Source: Rhodospirillales bacterium (GTDB taxonomy: Bacteria; Pseudomonadota; Alphaproteobacteria; Rhodospirillales; Defluviicoccaceae). From it: DNA of 64,000 nt. The stretch covers positions 62,001 through 126,000 of the forward strand of contig JADJRE010000012.1 in assembly GCA_016712375.1 (NCBI GenBank), given 5' to 3'. Of the stretch, positions 37,659 to 48,510 are shown piece by piece. The notes under the pieces were generated by a model, which searched no databases, was not told the DNA's origin, and saw only the letters and a list, made by a program, of their open reading frames with translations. The position numbers and the translations under genes are program-made. Every line of letters starts with the position of its first letter. Positions within the stretch are counted from its first letter, which is position 1.

Positions 37659-37787
37659 CGTCACGGCGCAGGCGCGGAATAGCGGCGGCCACGATAGCGT
37701 TTAGTCCCGTGAACGTCCGGCGGTTGGCCCTTTCGGTCCTCCTTTAGCCTGCGGCGGCGGTCGTTCGAAGCTCCAGCAGAGAACGCG

Positions 37788-39596
37788 TCAGGGCGCGGAG
37801 GCAGGCCCGGCTCCGTCAACATTGCGCTTCGGTGCCGGCAGGTCGAGGCGCAGGTGCAACTCCTTCAGGCGACGCGGTTCGATCTCGGCGGGAGCGCCCA
37901 TCAGCAGATCCTGAGCCTGCTGGTTCATCGGGAAAGCGATAACCTCTCGGATATTGGGCTCGTCGGCCAGCAGCATCACCACCCGGTCGATGCCTGGTGC
38001 CGAACCGCCATGCGGTGGCGCGCCGAACTCGAACGCGTGAAAAAGGCCGCCGAAGCGCTGCCGCAACTCGTCCTCGCCGTAGCCGGCGATGGCAAATGCT
38101 TTCAGCATGATGTCCGGCCGGTGGTTGCGAATAGCGCCGGAAGAAAGTTCAACACCGTTGCAGACGATATCATACCGGTAGGCCTTGATCGTCAGCGGGT
38201 CCCGCTCTCGCTAACGCTTCCATTCCGCCCTGCGGCATGGAAAACGGATTGTGGCTGAACTCGATCAGTCCGGTGTCCTCGTTGCGTTCGTACATCGGGA
38301 AATCGACGATCCAGCAGAAGCGGAACGTATTCTTTTCGCGGAGGTCCAACAGGTCGCAGAGCCGCTCGCGGGCGAATCCGGCAAATTTTTCTGCCTTCGC
38401 CTTCGCTTGGCAGACGAGGAATACCGCGTCGCCAGCGGCGGCACCCGTTGCCGCGCGCAGCTGCTCGATGCGCTCCGCCTCCAGGTTCTTGGCGATCGGC
38501 CCCTTCGGCCCCTCCGCGTCCCAGATGATGTAGCCAAGGCCGCCCATGCCTTCTTCGCGCGCCCATTCGTTCAGCTTGTCGAAAAAAGCGCGAGGCTTGC
38601 CGGCGGCGCCTGGAGCGGGGATGGCGCGCACCACGGCGCCATTCGCCACCAGCTTGCCGAACAGCCCGAAGCCACCGCCGCGAAAAACCTCGGTTGCGTC
38701 AGCGATGCGCAGTGGATTGCGCAGGTCCGGCTTGTCGGATCCGTAGCGCAGCAGGCTCTCTTCGAAGGGGATACGAATGAAGGGAGGAGGCGAAACCGTG
38801 CGCTCAGCAGCAAATTGCTCGAACAAACCGGCCAGCACCGGCTCGATTGCCTGAAACACATCGTCCTGAGTGGCGAATGCCATCTCGAAGTCGAGCTGGT
38901 AGAACTCGCCCGGGGAGCGGTCGGCGCGCGCGTCTTCATCCCGGAAGCACGGCGCAATCTGGAAATAGCGGTCGAACCCCGACGCCATTAGCAGTTGCTT
39001 GAACTGCTGCGGCGCCTGGGGCAAGGCGTAGAACTTGCCTGGGTGGTTGCGGCTCGGCACCAAATAGTCCCGTGCACCTTCCGGCGAAGAGGCAGTCAGA
39101 ATGGGCGTTTGAAATTTAGAAATCCGGCGTCCGTCATCCGATTGCGCAGCGAGGCAATGATCTTTGAGCGCAGCACGATGTTGCGGTGCAGCCGATCGCG
39201 CCGGAGGTCGAGAAAGCGGTAACGCAACCGTGTCTCTTCGCCAAAGTCAATGTCACCGGCCACCTGCATCGGCAGCAACTCAGCCGGTGATTCGACGACG
39301 AAGGTATCGATTCGGACTTCGATCTCGCCCGTCGCCAGGCTCGGGTTCACGGTTTCCGGTTCGCGGCGGACGACTCGCCCTGTGACAATAACGACGCTTT
39401 CCGGGCGTACCGAAGTCGCCGCGGCGAAGCTGGGATGAGCGGAGTCGACCACGCACTGGGTGATACCGTAGTGGTCTCGCAGGTCGACGAACAACAGGTT
39501 GCCGGTCGCGCTTGCGGTGTAGCCAGCCGGAAAGGCGGATTTCCGTGCCTTCGTCGTCAAGGCGCAAGGCACCGCAAGTGCGCGAAAGGGATGCAT
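37788..39596 (-). CDS. aspS: Aspartyl-tRNA synthetase, about four frameshifts
   Basis: Class II synthetase charging tRNA-Asp. The start is MHPFR at 39596. The anticodon-binding domain then shifts frame (TCGALRLDDEGTEIRLSGWL) at about 39578 and back near 39495 (NLLFVDLRDHYGITQCV). Near 39112 a missing A hides TPILTASSPEGARDYLVPSR. The catalytic core has motif 2 FRDEDARADR. A shift near 38213 separates the last part, which has AYRYDIVCNGVELSSGAIRN and motif 3 GIDRVVMLLADEPNIREVIA. The bacterial insertion domain is present, giving about 600 residues in all. Every expected block is there in order. Several independent single-base errors in an essential gene point to sequence error. Divergent from rnd. 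Confidence 0.9.
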
Positions 39597-39773
39597 GGGC
39601 TGACCTCGAGCGGCTGCGAAGCGCGATCCAGCCGGACGCGCCCGCATAAAGCGCATCGCAGCGCGGGGTTTGTCAAGAATTGGGAAGACCGCATCCGAAC
39701 GTTGCACCAACCCTTGCAATTTCCCCCGCATGAGACCTTTCCCGAGAGGCTCCGGCAGTATAGCTTGGGCGCC

Positions 39774-40991
39774 ATGACACTGATTACCCAAACCTCTGAG
39801 CTTCAAGCGTTTTGCGATCGAATGTCGCAGACCGACGTGATCGCCGTTGATACCGAGTTTATGCGCGAGCGCACCTACTGGCCGAAGCTGTGTCTGGTGC
39901 AGGTGGCTGGCGGCGACGAGGCGGCGGCAATCGACCCGTTGGCGCCCGGCATGGATTTGGCGCCGCTGTTTGACTTGCTGCGAGCACCACACATCCTCAA
40001 GGCGTTTCATGCCGCGCGACAGGATCTCGAGATATTTCACAGGCTTATGCGGGGCGTGCTGCCGAAGCCGGTATTCGATACGCAGGTCGCGGCGATGGTC
40101 TGCGGCTTCGGGGATCAGGTCTCTTACGAGACACTTGTCGGCAAGCTGGCCAAGGCGCGCATCGACAAGAGCTCGCGGTTCACCGATTGGTCGCTGCGGC
40201 CGCTGTCCGTCCGGCAGATCGAGTATGCGATTGCTGACGTCGTTCACCTGCTGCCGGTCTACCGCAAGCTAGAGACACGCTTGCGCTCCTCCGGCCGTGG
40301 CGAGTGGTTGGCCGAGGAGATGGCCGATCTGACCGATCCCGCCAACTACGTGACCGACCTGATGCAGGTGTTCCGCCGGGTGCGAAGCCGCAGCGGTAAC
40401 GGGCGTATGCTGGCAGTGCTGCGCGAGTTGGCCGCGTGGCGGGAGCGCGACGCGCAGGCTCGCGACATTCCCCGCGCCTGGCTGCTGCGCGACGAAGCGC
40501 TGCTGGAGATTGCGCACCATACGCCGAAGACGACCGACGAACTGGCGCGCACGCGCGGGATGGCGCGCAAGTTCGCGGAAAGCGCCACTGGCGCCGAGTT
40601 GCTGGAGGCAGTAGCACGCGGCTTGGCGGTGCCCGAAGCGGAATATCCTGAGACCGACATGCGCCGTGAAATGCCTCGCGGTGTGGGCGCCGTTGCCGAC
40701 CTGCTGAAAGTCGTGCTGAAGATGAAGAGCGAGGATGCGGACGTGGCGCAGCGGCTGCTGGCGTCTTCAGAGGAAGTGGAACTGATCGCTGCCGAGGGCG
40801 AAGCGGCAAACGTACCGGCGCTACATGGCTGGCGCCGGCAGGTCTTCGGCGAGGCCGCGATCAAGGTGCGATCGGGCGAACTAGCGATGATCGTCGAAGG
40901 CCGCAAGCTGGTTTTGATGCCGACGGTGAAGGGGAAGCGAACGGGCTTCGAAGAAGCTGCGCCGGATGCAGTAAATCCGGCGCAGCCTTGA
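39774..40991 (+). CDS. rnd: Ribonuclease D
   Basis: 3'-5' exoribonuclease that matures tRNA 3' ends. The DEDD exonuclease domain shows DVIAVDTEFMRERTYWPKLC (DxE, about residues 22-41), the second Asp in LKAFHAARQDLEIFH, and YAIADVVHLLPVY (last D). Two HRDC domains follow, the first around RDEALLEIAHHTPKTTDELA. Length is 405 residues, as expected. I chose the ATG at 39774; the same frame is open upstream, but that part overlaps aspS antisense. Divergent from aspS with about 180 bases between the starts. Confidence 0.94.
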   Translation: MTLITQTSELQAFCDRMSQTDVIAVDTEFMRERTYWPKLCLVQVAGGDEAAAIDPLAPGMDLAPLFDLLRAPHILKAFHAARQDLEIFHRLMRGVLPKPVFDTQVAAMVCGFGDQVSYETLVGKLAKARIDKSSRFTDWSLRPLSVRQIEYAIADVVHLLPVYRKLETRLRSSGRGEWLAEEMADLTDPANYVTDLMQVFRRVRSRSGNGRMLAVLRELAAWRERDAQARDIPRAWLLRDEALLEIAHHTPKTTDELARTRGMARKFAESATGAELLEAVARGLAVPEAEYPETDMRREMPRGVGAVADLLKVVLKMKSEDADVAQRLLASSEEVELIAAEGEAANVPALHGWRRQVFGEAAIKVRSGELAMIVEGRKLVLMPTVKGKRTGFEEAAPDAVNPAQP

Positions 40992-41035
40992 CGGGATCTT
41001 CCGCCTCGCAGACGTGCTTCGGTCTTTCCGTCCGA

Positions 41036-42679
41036 TCACCGCACAATTTTGATGATTTTGGCTACCGACGGCACGCCTTGATTGTTGATCACGAACAGCA
41101 TGTAAAAGCCGGGCACCGTGTAGTTCGGATTCCTGGGAGGCGTGATCGCCAAGCTCTGCCCGGACTGGACGAATGTCAGGTCCTGAAAGCTCTGTTCCAT
41201 GTTGTTTGAATGGGTTACGGAACCGGTGTGAAGCAGCGTGACGCGGCTGATTACATCGCCGGCATCCACCGTTATCCAAAACGGGTTGAAGAATGGATCG
41301 CTCATCTTTATCCATGTTGGATAGATGTTTATAGCGGGGCGGGGGGCAGGATTTCCTGCCGCATCGTAAAGATAGGGGGGATAGTAGATCTCGGCGTTGA
41401 CGTTCTTCACCGGCCCTGGTGCACCTCCGCCGGCGGTCAGGACGGTTGCGTCGGGAAGCAGCAGAGCCGTGGCATGGTAGAGGCGATACTTTTCCGCTTT
41501 CGCAGCGAGGGACCAATGTCCGGTGGCTGGATCCCAGATCTCGGCCTCGTACTTCTCCTTGATTTTTTGGTTCCCAACCTCGGAGCCGCCATTGACGAAC
41601 ACTTTACCGTCGGCCATCACCGTCGCATTTGACCAGATACGAAGCTGGCTTATATCATCGGTCAAAGCAATTTTTGGCGTTGCTCCGGTGATATCGACGG
41701 TAACGACCTTCTTGTTGGCCCGTACAGACAAAAGCTTGCCTGGGGCGTACTTAGCCGTTGGAAATTGGTAGCCGCCGATGCGGATGGTCTGGGCGAGCTT
41801 GGTGATCGACCCAGTGCCGGCCGGCTGCAGATAGAATAGGGAGCCTTCGTTGCCGAGCACGATGACTTTGGTGGGATCGTTCGGTAACTGATACGCGCGA
41901 GGATAATACCAGTTTCCGCCCTTGGCGCCAAAAGCCGCGTCGCTCGTGGCATCGAAAAGCGGCTTTCGCCATCCCACGCCTTCCGTGTACACCTCCGGAG
42001 TCGTGGCGGCGATCGGGCCTTTGTTCTCACGCCCACCGACGACCAGTTTCTCACCATTAGGAAGTGGCACGATCGTCGGATACCATCGCGCGAACATCAT
42101 CTTGTTGTTATTGTCGGGTAAGAGTTGATTCGAAGCGGGGTAGAAGACGTTTACGTCATTACTGGAAAAATTGCGGACACCGCTGCTGTCCGTCCGGTCC
42201 CCGCCGGTCAACAGCACGTTTCCGCTGTTCGCGAAAACCGATTGTGCACTACAAAAGAGATCGGTTGGGGTAAAAGCGTTCGGCAGGGTATTGTGAGTTC
42301 CTGCGGCGGGATCCCAGAGGTCATAAATGAAGCCGCCCTGGTTGCCGTTTCCGTCTGTCCCATAACTCATCACTCGACCGTCGGGCAGCAGCGCCGCGTG
42401 AAGACCGATCAACGGCCAGTTAATCCAGGTCCCGAACGCGCCTTTCGCCTTCGCAGTGGGGCCCGTCGGCATGGTTGCCTCGGCGGGAGCTGCCAATGCT
42501 TCCGTTGCTGCGTACGAAGTTGCAAGTGGGACTCCGGGGCCAGGACCGTAGTCAAGGGGTCGCGGGCCGTCATCTTCTCTTACGACAGGCTCAAGTACCG
42601 TTTGAGCCTGAGCGTGGGAAGCAAAGCCGAATACTGCGATCAAGCCAGACAGAATCGTCCTGTAAAGGCGTTTGGTCAT
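41036..42679 (-). CDS. Secreted galactose oxidase-like copper radical oxidase
   Basis: A 547-residue protein with a signal peptide (LYRTILSGLIAVFGFASHAQA). A kelch-type beta-propeller is followed by a C-terminal DUF1929 domain, the architecture of galactose and glyoxal oxidases. The key residues are visible: Cys in DLFCSAQSVFA and Tyr in ARWYPTIVPL (the Cys-Tyr cofactor pair), Tyr-His in YRLYHATALLLPD, and His in GSVTHSNNMEQ. So copper binding and a Tyr radical are plausible. The substrate (alcohol, aldehyde or sugar) is unknown. GGAGGGGG precedes the ATG and a promoter lies upstream. It is alone on its strand here. Confidence 0.85.
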   Translation of the reverse strand: MTKRLYRTILSGLIAVFGFASHAQAQTVLEPVVREDDGPRPLDYGPGPGVPLATSYAATEALAAPAEATMPTGPTAKAKGAFGTWINWPLIGLHAALLPDGRVMSYGTDGNGNQGGFIYDLWDPAAGTHNTLPNAFTPTDLFCSAQSVFANSGNVLLTGGDRTDSSGVRNFSSNDVNVFYPASNQLLPDNNNKMMFARWYPTIVPLPNGEKLVVGGRENKGPIAATTPEVYTEGVGWRKPLFDATSDAAFGAKGGNWYYPRAYQLPNDPTKVIVLGNEGSLFYLQPAGTGSITKLAQTIRIGGYQFPTAKYAPGKLLSVRANKKVVTVDITGATPKIALTDDISQLRIWSNATVMADGKVFVNGGSEVGNQKIKEKYEAEIWDPATGHWSLAAKAEKYRLYHATALLLPDATVLTAGGGAPGPVKNVNAEIYYPPYLYDAAGNPAPRPAINIYPTWIKMSDPFFNPFWITVDAGDVISRVTLLHTGSVTHSNNMEQSFQDLTFVQSGQSLAITPPRNPNYTVPGFYMLFVINNQGVPSVAKIIKIVR

Positions 42680-42730
42680 CGACCCCCTCCACGCATTACG
42701 CGTTTAATTGCGGTCCCGCTGTTCGCTTAC

Positions 42731-42759
42731 GATATATCAGACAGGCACGATGTAATCAA
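42731..42759 (-). promoter_or_regulatory. Promoter candidate for the copper radical oxidase gene
   Basis: On the minus strand, TTGATT (42759-42754) and TATATC (42736-42731) are separated by exactly 17 bases, about 50 bases before the start codon at 42679. The region is AT-rich relative to the neighbourhood. Sequence match only. Confidence 0.5.
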
Positions 42760-42874
42760 TAACCCGAATAGGAGTACGGCCTTCGGCAATTTAAGGTTGA
42801 AAGCGCCAGCCTGAAGGCCGTCCGTGACTCGGGGGCCCATGACCGCGGCCCTGCAATGAGCCCAACCGCGCAGT

Positions 42875-44442
42875 CTAAGCCAGAAGGGTCGGCTTAACCC
42901 CGAGCACGCGGGCGAGCCTCGCGAAGCGCCGGTCTACGGCTTCGCTGAGGAAAATCGCCGCGCCGCTGGGGACTTCCAGCGTCAGAGCCTTGTCGGTGAG
43001 GCGAAGCTTCGTCTGCGGCAGCAGGCCGGGCGCGCCGCCGCAAAGGGTGTGCGCCAGCCGCAGGCCGAGGCCGGTGGCGCGAGCACGGTTAAGGCGCCGC
43101 TCGTCGAGCAGGGCGCGCACCGGGGCAACCATCCGGTCCTCTTCCTCTCCGCCGTACCGGATCAGGGTCGCAAGCGCCATTTCGGCACGATCGGGGTGGG
43201 TCAGCCCGGGGTAAGGCAGCCGGAGCACGCGATGATACGCGTGCACCGCCCGGTAATCGGGATGCTTGCTCCAGCCAATTTCGCTCAGCAGGCAGATCGC
43301 GAGCCGCAGGCGCTGCTCCGTCTCGTTCTCGACCGGAAATGCCGGTGTCAGCCACTCCAGCAGCTCCAGCCCGCTGATCGAAAACCGGCCGGTACGCTCC
43401 AGCGCCATCTCGCAGGCACTGATCAGCGGGTCCTGCCGGCGAATAGCGGGCGGCAGCAACTCCAACATCTGCCCCTCTCGCATGCCGAACGCCGAGAACA
43501 CGACTTCTTTCGGCTTTGCCGCACGCAGTAGCGCTGCCAGCGCCGCCGCGGCGAAGGGTATCGAGGCGAGACGGGCAGCGGGAAGTCCTGGCAGCCGCTC
43601 CAGCGTGCTGGTGCTGAGTTGCGCCATCAGCTCCGAAAGTTTCAGCGCATCAAAAAGCTGATGGCGAAGTTGTCGACGACGTGCAGAGGATGGTGCGTCT
43701 GGTCGATGAAAATGCGTGCCAACGCCCGCCATGAGCCGCCAACGCACCAGATCGTCCGGCCACCCATGTCGGTTAACCACGCGACAGTAGCCAGCCGCCG
43801 CTCCAGGATCTCTCTCGCCTTCGCCCGGTCGCCACCAGATTCCTCGCCCAGCCGCAGATGGCCAAGCGGCAGGGTGGCGAAGTGGCCGACCTGGCCCACG
43901 TCAAGGCTCACCAGATCGAGGCTGCCGCCACCTAAGTCGCCAAGCACACCGTCCGCGCCCGGCGTGCCGTTGAGCAGACCGACGGCGGCGAGCCTGGCCT
44001 CCTCGGCGCCGGAAAGAACATGCACCGGCAACCCGCAAACGCGCTCCACCTTGGCAACGAAGGCGAGACCGTCGCCGGCGTCGCGCACCGCAGCTGTGGC
44101 TACCAGCTGCAGATGGTCGACACCCATCGCCGCCGCTAACCGGACAAAGCGGGCAAGGCTGCGCAACGCCTCGTCGATACCCTTTGGGTTAAGCCGGCCG
44201 CTGCGGCTCAGCCCGGAGCCAAGGGCACATTGCGCCTTTTCGTTGAAGATCGGGATCGGCAGCCGCGTCGGGACGTCGTAGACGACAAGGCGGACGGTGT
44301 TTGACCCGATGTCGACAACGCCAACGCGACCGTGTGGCCACTCCGTCTCCAGCGGCGGCGCGTCGAGCTCCGTCGCTGAGGCCGGCCCCCGCACCGCTGC
44401 ATCCACCCTCGCCCGCATCCGTGCGTCGCTTTCCCCGCTCAT
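42875..44442 (-). CDS. ppx: Exopolyphosphatase/GppA-type phosphatase, one frameshift
   Basis: Hydrolyses terminal phosphates from polyphosphate or pppGpp. The N-terminal ASKHA fold has VGVVDIGSNTVRLVVYD, FNEKAQCALG, VATAAVRDAGDG and the second phosphate motif GVLGDLGGGSLDL. The frame breaks near 43660: FAISFLMR then stop, whereas the next frame gives QLFDALKLSELMAQLSTST. The C-terminal HD-like half (LLSEIGWSKHPDYRAVHAYH) is intact to 42875. One missing base explains it. It is divergent from pap, about 115 bases apart, with the polyphosphate kinase genes beyond. Confidence 0.9.
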
Positions 44443-44557
44443 GCCGACTTTCCGAACGCTGCCGGCGCGGGGATACCGCCGCCGAACGTGCCGCACCCGA
44501 GTGCAGACAACCAGGATGCGAACGTTTACCATACTCGCGACGTCAGGGACTCGCGAA

Positions 44558-46165
44558 ATGTTCAGAACTGCCGAACTGGGACGAACCATCTCCAAGGAGG
44601 CCTATCACGAGGCGGTGCCGGTGCTGCGGGCCGGTTTGCTGGACGCGCAGCAGTTGCTACGGTCGGCGCCGTTTCCGGTAATCATCGTCTTCGGCGGGGT
44701 CGATAAAGGCGGCAAGATCGAGACCATCAACCTGCTGAACGAGTGGCTGGATCCCCGTTGGATCGTCACCCGTGCCTATGGTCCCCCGTCCGACGAAATG
44801 GCAGAGAGGCCAGAATACTGGCGATACTGGCGGGACCTGCCGCCGAAGGGGCGGATGGGGCTGTTCCTGCGTTGCTGGTACTCACGGCCGATCCTCGATC
44901 GGGTCAACGACCGCAGCAGCGAGGCCGAGTTCGACGAGGCGCTGGACCGCATCATCGCCTTCGAGCGCGGCCTGGCCGACGATGGCGCGCTGATTTTGAA
45001 ATTCTGGATGCACCTCGGCAAGAAGGCGCAAAAAGCGGCGCTGACGAAACTCGAAGCAAACCCGCTCACCCGCTGGCGGGTATCGCAGAGCGACTGGGAC
45101 CACTGGCACCTTTACGAGAAGTTCATCGCTGCCGCTGAGCGGGTGATCCGCCGGACCTCAATTGCACGAGCGTCCTGGCAAATTGTCGAAGGGCAGGACA
45201 AACGCTACCGCAGCCTCACCGTCGGCAAGGCGATCCTAGACGCCGTTCGCGCCCACCTGGAAGAAACCGAACTGCACCGCCGTGTCATCGGTGAGATGAA
45301 GGCGCGAGCGGACGTCGCTCCGCAACAGGCCCCCGACGCTCCATCGTCGTCTGTTCCACCTGGCACGAACACGCAAGTCATCCAGTTGCCTCGGGTTACC
45401 GTGCTCTCCCGTCTCGACGTCAGCCGGACCATCGACAAGAAGGTCTACGACAAGCGCAAGGAAGAGTACCAGGGCAGGCTGAACCTCGCCGTCCGCAAGG
45501 CGAAGGCTCTTGGGGTCTCGTCGATCCTGGTGTTCGAGGGGTGGGATGCCGCCGGCAAGGGCGGCGCAATCCGTCGCATCGTCGCGGCTCTGGATGCCCG
45601 CGACTATCAGGTTATTCCCATTGCCGCGCCCACCGAGGAAGAACGGGCCCAGCACTACCTGTGGCGTTTCTGGCGGCATCTGTCGCGCGCCGGCCGGATG
45701 ACCATCTTCGATCGCAGCTGGTACGGCCGGGTGCTGGTCGAGCGGGTCGAGGGGTTTGCCGCAGAAGGCGAATGGAAGCGTGCTTACGCCGAAATCAACG
45801 ATTTCGAGGACCAGCTCGTCCAGCACGGCATCGTTCTTTGCAAGTTCTGGTTCCACATCAGCAAGGAAGAGCAGCTCGCGCGTTTTCAGGCGCGCGAGGG
45901 GACCGCCTACAAGCGCTGGAAACTAACCGACGAGGACTGGCGCAACCGCGAAAGATGGGACAACTATGAAGTCGCGGTCGACGATATGATCGAGCATACG
46001 TCGACGATGTTGGCACCGTGGACCCTGGTGGAGGCCAACGACAAGCGCTTCGCGCGCATGAAGGTGCTGAACACCGTCTGCCGTTGCCTCGACGCCGGCA
46101 TCGCTCAGGCGGAAGCCGCCGGCGCAATGGCGCTCAAATCTGAGAAACTGGAGAAGATCGGATGA
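44558..46165 (+). CDS. pap: Polyphosphate:AMP phosphotransferase (tandem PPK2 domains)
   Basis: Transfers phosphate from polyphosphate to AMP, giving ADP. Two fused PPK2 domains make 535 residues. The first has IIVFGGVDKGGKIETINLLN (about residues 44-63) and FLRCWYSRPI. The second has ILVFEGWDAAGKGGAIRRIV (about 323-342) and FDRSWYGRVLVERVEG. The first domain has the modified Walker A typical of the inactive or regulatory half, the second the canonical one. This matches class II PPK2 (PAP) enzymes. The ATG at 44558 gives the usual MFRTAELGR start behind AGGGA. It overlaps ppk by 4 bases. Confidence 0.94.
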   Translation: MFRTAELGRTISKEAYHEAVPVLRAGLLDAQQLLRSAPFPVIIVFGGVDKGGKIETINLLNEWLDPRWIVTRAYGPPSDEMAERPEYWRYWRDLPPKGRMGLFLRCWYSRPILDRVNDRSSEAEFDEALDRIIAFERGLADDGALILKFWMHLGKKAQKAALTKLEANPLTRWRVSQSDWDHWHLYEKFIAAAERVIRRTSIARASWQIVEGQDKRYRSLTVGKAILDAVRAHLEETELHRRVIGEMKARADVAPQQAPDAPSSSVPPGTNTQVIQLPRVTVLSRLDVSRTIDKKVYDKRKEEYQGRLNLAVRKAKALGVSSILVFEGWDAAGKGGAIRRIVAALDARDYQVIPIAAPTEEERAQHYLWRFWRHLSRAGRMTIFDRSWYGRVLVERVEGFAAEGEWKRAYAEINDFEDQLVQHGIVLCKFWFHISKEEQLARFQAREGTAYKRWKLTDEDWRNRERWDNYEVAVDDMIEHTSTMLAPWTLVEANDKRFARMKVLNTVCRCLDAGIAQAEAAGAMALKSEKLEKIG

Positions 46166-48463
46166 ACGACGACCCCGGCCGGCAAGAGGCTGTGATTGCC
46201 GACGACGAAGGTCTGCACGCGTTCGTTGCCGTCGCCACCGAATTGACCGACGAAGAGCGGGAACCGGTTATTGGCGACGCCGAAAAAGCGACCGGCAAGC
46301 CGATCGTAAACAGTCCTGATTCACCTGCAGAAAAAACCCTGGCGCCGATTAATCTGCGGCCCCGGAGTTGTATCTCAATCGGGAGCTGACCTGGCTGCAG
46401 TTTAACTTCCGGGTCCTGCACGAAGCGCGCGATCGCCGCACCCAGCTGCTGGAGCGGGTCAAGTTTTTGGCGATAGCATCCGCCAACATGGACGAGTTCT
46501 TCATGAAGCGGATCGGCGGTCTGAAACAGCAGATCGGTGCCGGCGTGCATAAGCTCAGCGTCGACGGCCGCACCCCTGGCCAGCAGCTGGATGAATGCCG
46601 CATCGTCATGGCTGAGTTCCGGCGGCAGCAGAGGGAAGTCTACCAGACGGTGCTCGCCGACCTGCGCCGCCAGAAAATCCGTATCGCCCAGTTCAACGAG
46701 CTTTCCGAAGAAGAACAGGCAGCAATCCGCGCCTACTATCACGAAAACATCTTTCCGCTGGTGACGCCCCTGGCGATGGATCCGGCGCATCCGTTCCCGT
46801 TCATCTCCAACCTGTCGCTCAACCTGCTGGTGACCTTGCGATTCCCGCACGAACGACAGCTCACGATGGCGCGGGTGAAGGTGCCCGTCGGCAGCGGCGT
46901 GCCGCGGTTCCTGCGGGTCGGCACGGACAACTATTTCGTTCTGTTGGAAGACGTAATGGCCAACTGCCTTGCGGATCTGTTCCCGGGCATGGAGGTTGCC
47001 TCGGTCGAGCTGTTCCGGGTGACCCGCAATTCCAACACCGAGCGCGGCGAAGAACAGGCCGACGATCTGGTTCAGATGATCGAAGCAGAGCTTCGGGATC
47101 GCCGTTTTGCGCCGATTGTCCGTCTGGAGGTGGAGAAGGGAATCTTGCCGAATCATCGCGGCATGCTAGCCGCCGAACTCGGCCTCGACGAAGATCTCGA
47201 CGTTTACGAAACCGACGTGATGATGGGGATGCGCGACCTTTGGGATCTGGCGCGACTCGACATCCCGCAATTGCACGATCCCAGCCATCAGCCGATAGAC
47301 AACGTCAAGCTGATGGACGCTGACAATATCTTCCACATTATCCGCGAGAACGGGCCGATCCTGCTGCACCACCCTTACGAGTCCTTTGCAACCTCGGTCG
47401 TGCGCTTCGTCCGGGAAGCGGCGGAGGATCCGAAGGTATTGGCGATCAAGATGACGCTCTACCGCACCTCGGATCGACGATGATCATCGACTACCTCATC
47501 GACGCCGCCGAGAACGGCAAACAGGTGGCAGTGAACGTCGAACTCAAGGCCCGCTTCGACGAGGCGGCGAACCTGCGATGGGCGAGCCGGCTGGAAGAAG
47601 CCGGCATCCACGTCACCTACGGGGTGCTCGGTCTGAAGACCCACGCCAAGGCGATCCTGGTCGTTCGGCGAGATTACAATGGCCTGCGCCGGTATGTGCA
47701 CATCGGTACTGGCAACTACCACGCCGGCACCGCGCGAATGTACTGCGACCTCGGGCTGCTGACGTGCGACAAAGACATCGGTCTCGACCTTACAGAGCTG
47801 TTCAATTATCTGACGACCGGTTGTCGGCCGGCGCACAGCTACCGCAAAATCCTTGCTGCCCCGCACCTGATGAAGAAGATGCTGCTGGCGAAGATTGACC
47901 GGGAGATAGCTGGGCACTCCGTCGAGGCGCCCGGCTTGATCCGTTTCAAGGCGAACGCGCTCGAGGATCCGGATATCGTCGAGGCGCTGTACCGGGCAAG
48001 TCAGGCAGGGGTGAAGGTCGAGCTGATACTTCGCGATACCTGTCGATTGCGGCCCGGGCTTGCCGGCATTTCGGAGACGGTGACGGTGGCGAGCATCGTT
48101 GGGCGCTTCCTGGAACACGCGCGCATCTACTACTTCCGCAACGGCGGCGACGAGGAATTCTTCATTGGCTCCGCCGACGCAATGTCCCGCAACTTGGACA
48201 GCCGCGTCGAAATCCTGGTGCCGATCGAGAACGCCTCGCTGCGCAAGGAGCTGCATGCGCTGTTTGAAACCCAGTTGGGAGATCAGCGCAGCGTGTGGGA
48301 CATGCAGCCGGACGGCTCATACGTGCAGCGGCGGCCCCGTGGTGGCTCGCGCGGCCGGCCGTGCCAGGAGATCCTGATTGAAGCCTCGCGACTTCGCGCT
48401 GAACGTGCCCGTCGTTTGCGCAAGGTAAAGCCGCGTGCGTTCGCCCGGCGGGGGCCGAAGTAG
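46162..48463 (+). CDS. ppk1: Polyphosphate kinase 1, two frameshifts
   Basis: Makes polyphosphate from ATP. The start overlaps pap (ATGA). A polar N-terminal tail of about 65 residues precedes the core. Near 46363 a missing G hides APELYLNRELTWLQFNFRVL, which is read in the next frame to YRTSD (47475). After a second missing base the last part continues IIDYLIDAAENGKQVAVNVE, ELKARFDEAANLRWA, GLKTHAKAILVVRR with the phosphorylated His, and YVHIGTGNYH. Full length is about 765 residues, in line with PPK1 plus a tail. All catalytic blocks are present, so the breaks are probably sequencing errors. Confidence 0.92.
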
Positions 48464-48510
48464 CGAAGCGAGGCGCAGCCGGCATCGCCTGGGGAGGATA
48501 GAAGGCGCCG

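Noticed and set aside
46162..46389. A separate 75-residue gene between pap and ppk
   Set aside because: Its sequence runs straight into the PPK1 N-terminal domain once one missing G is restored, so it is the start of ppk.
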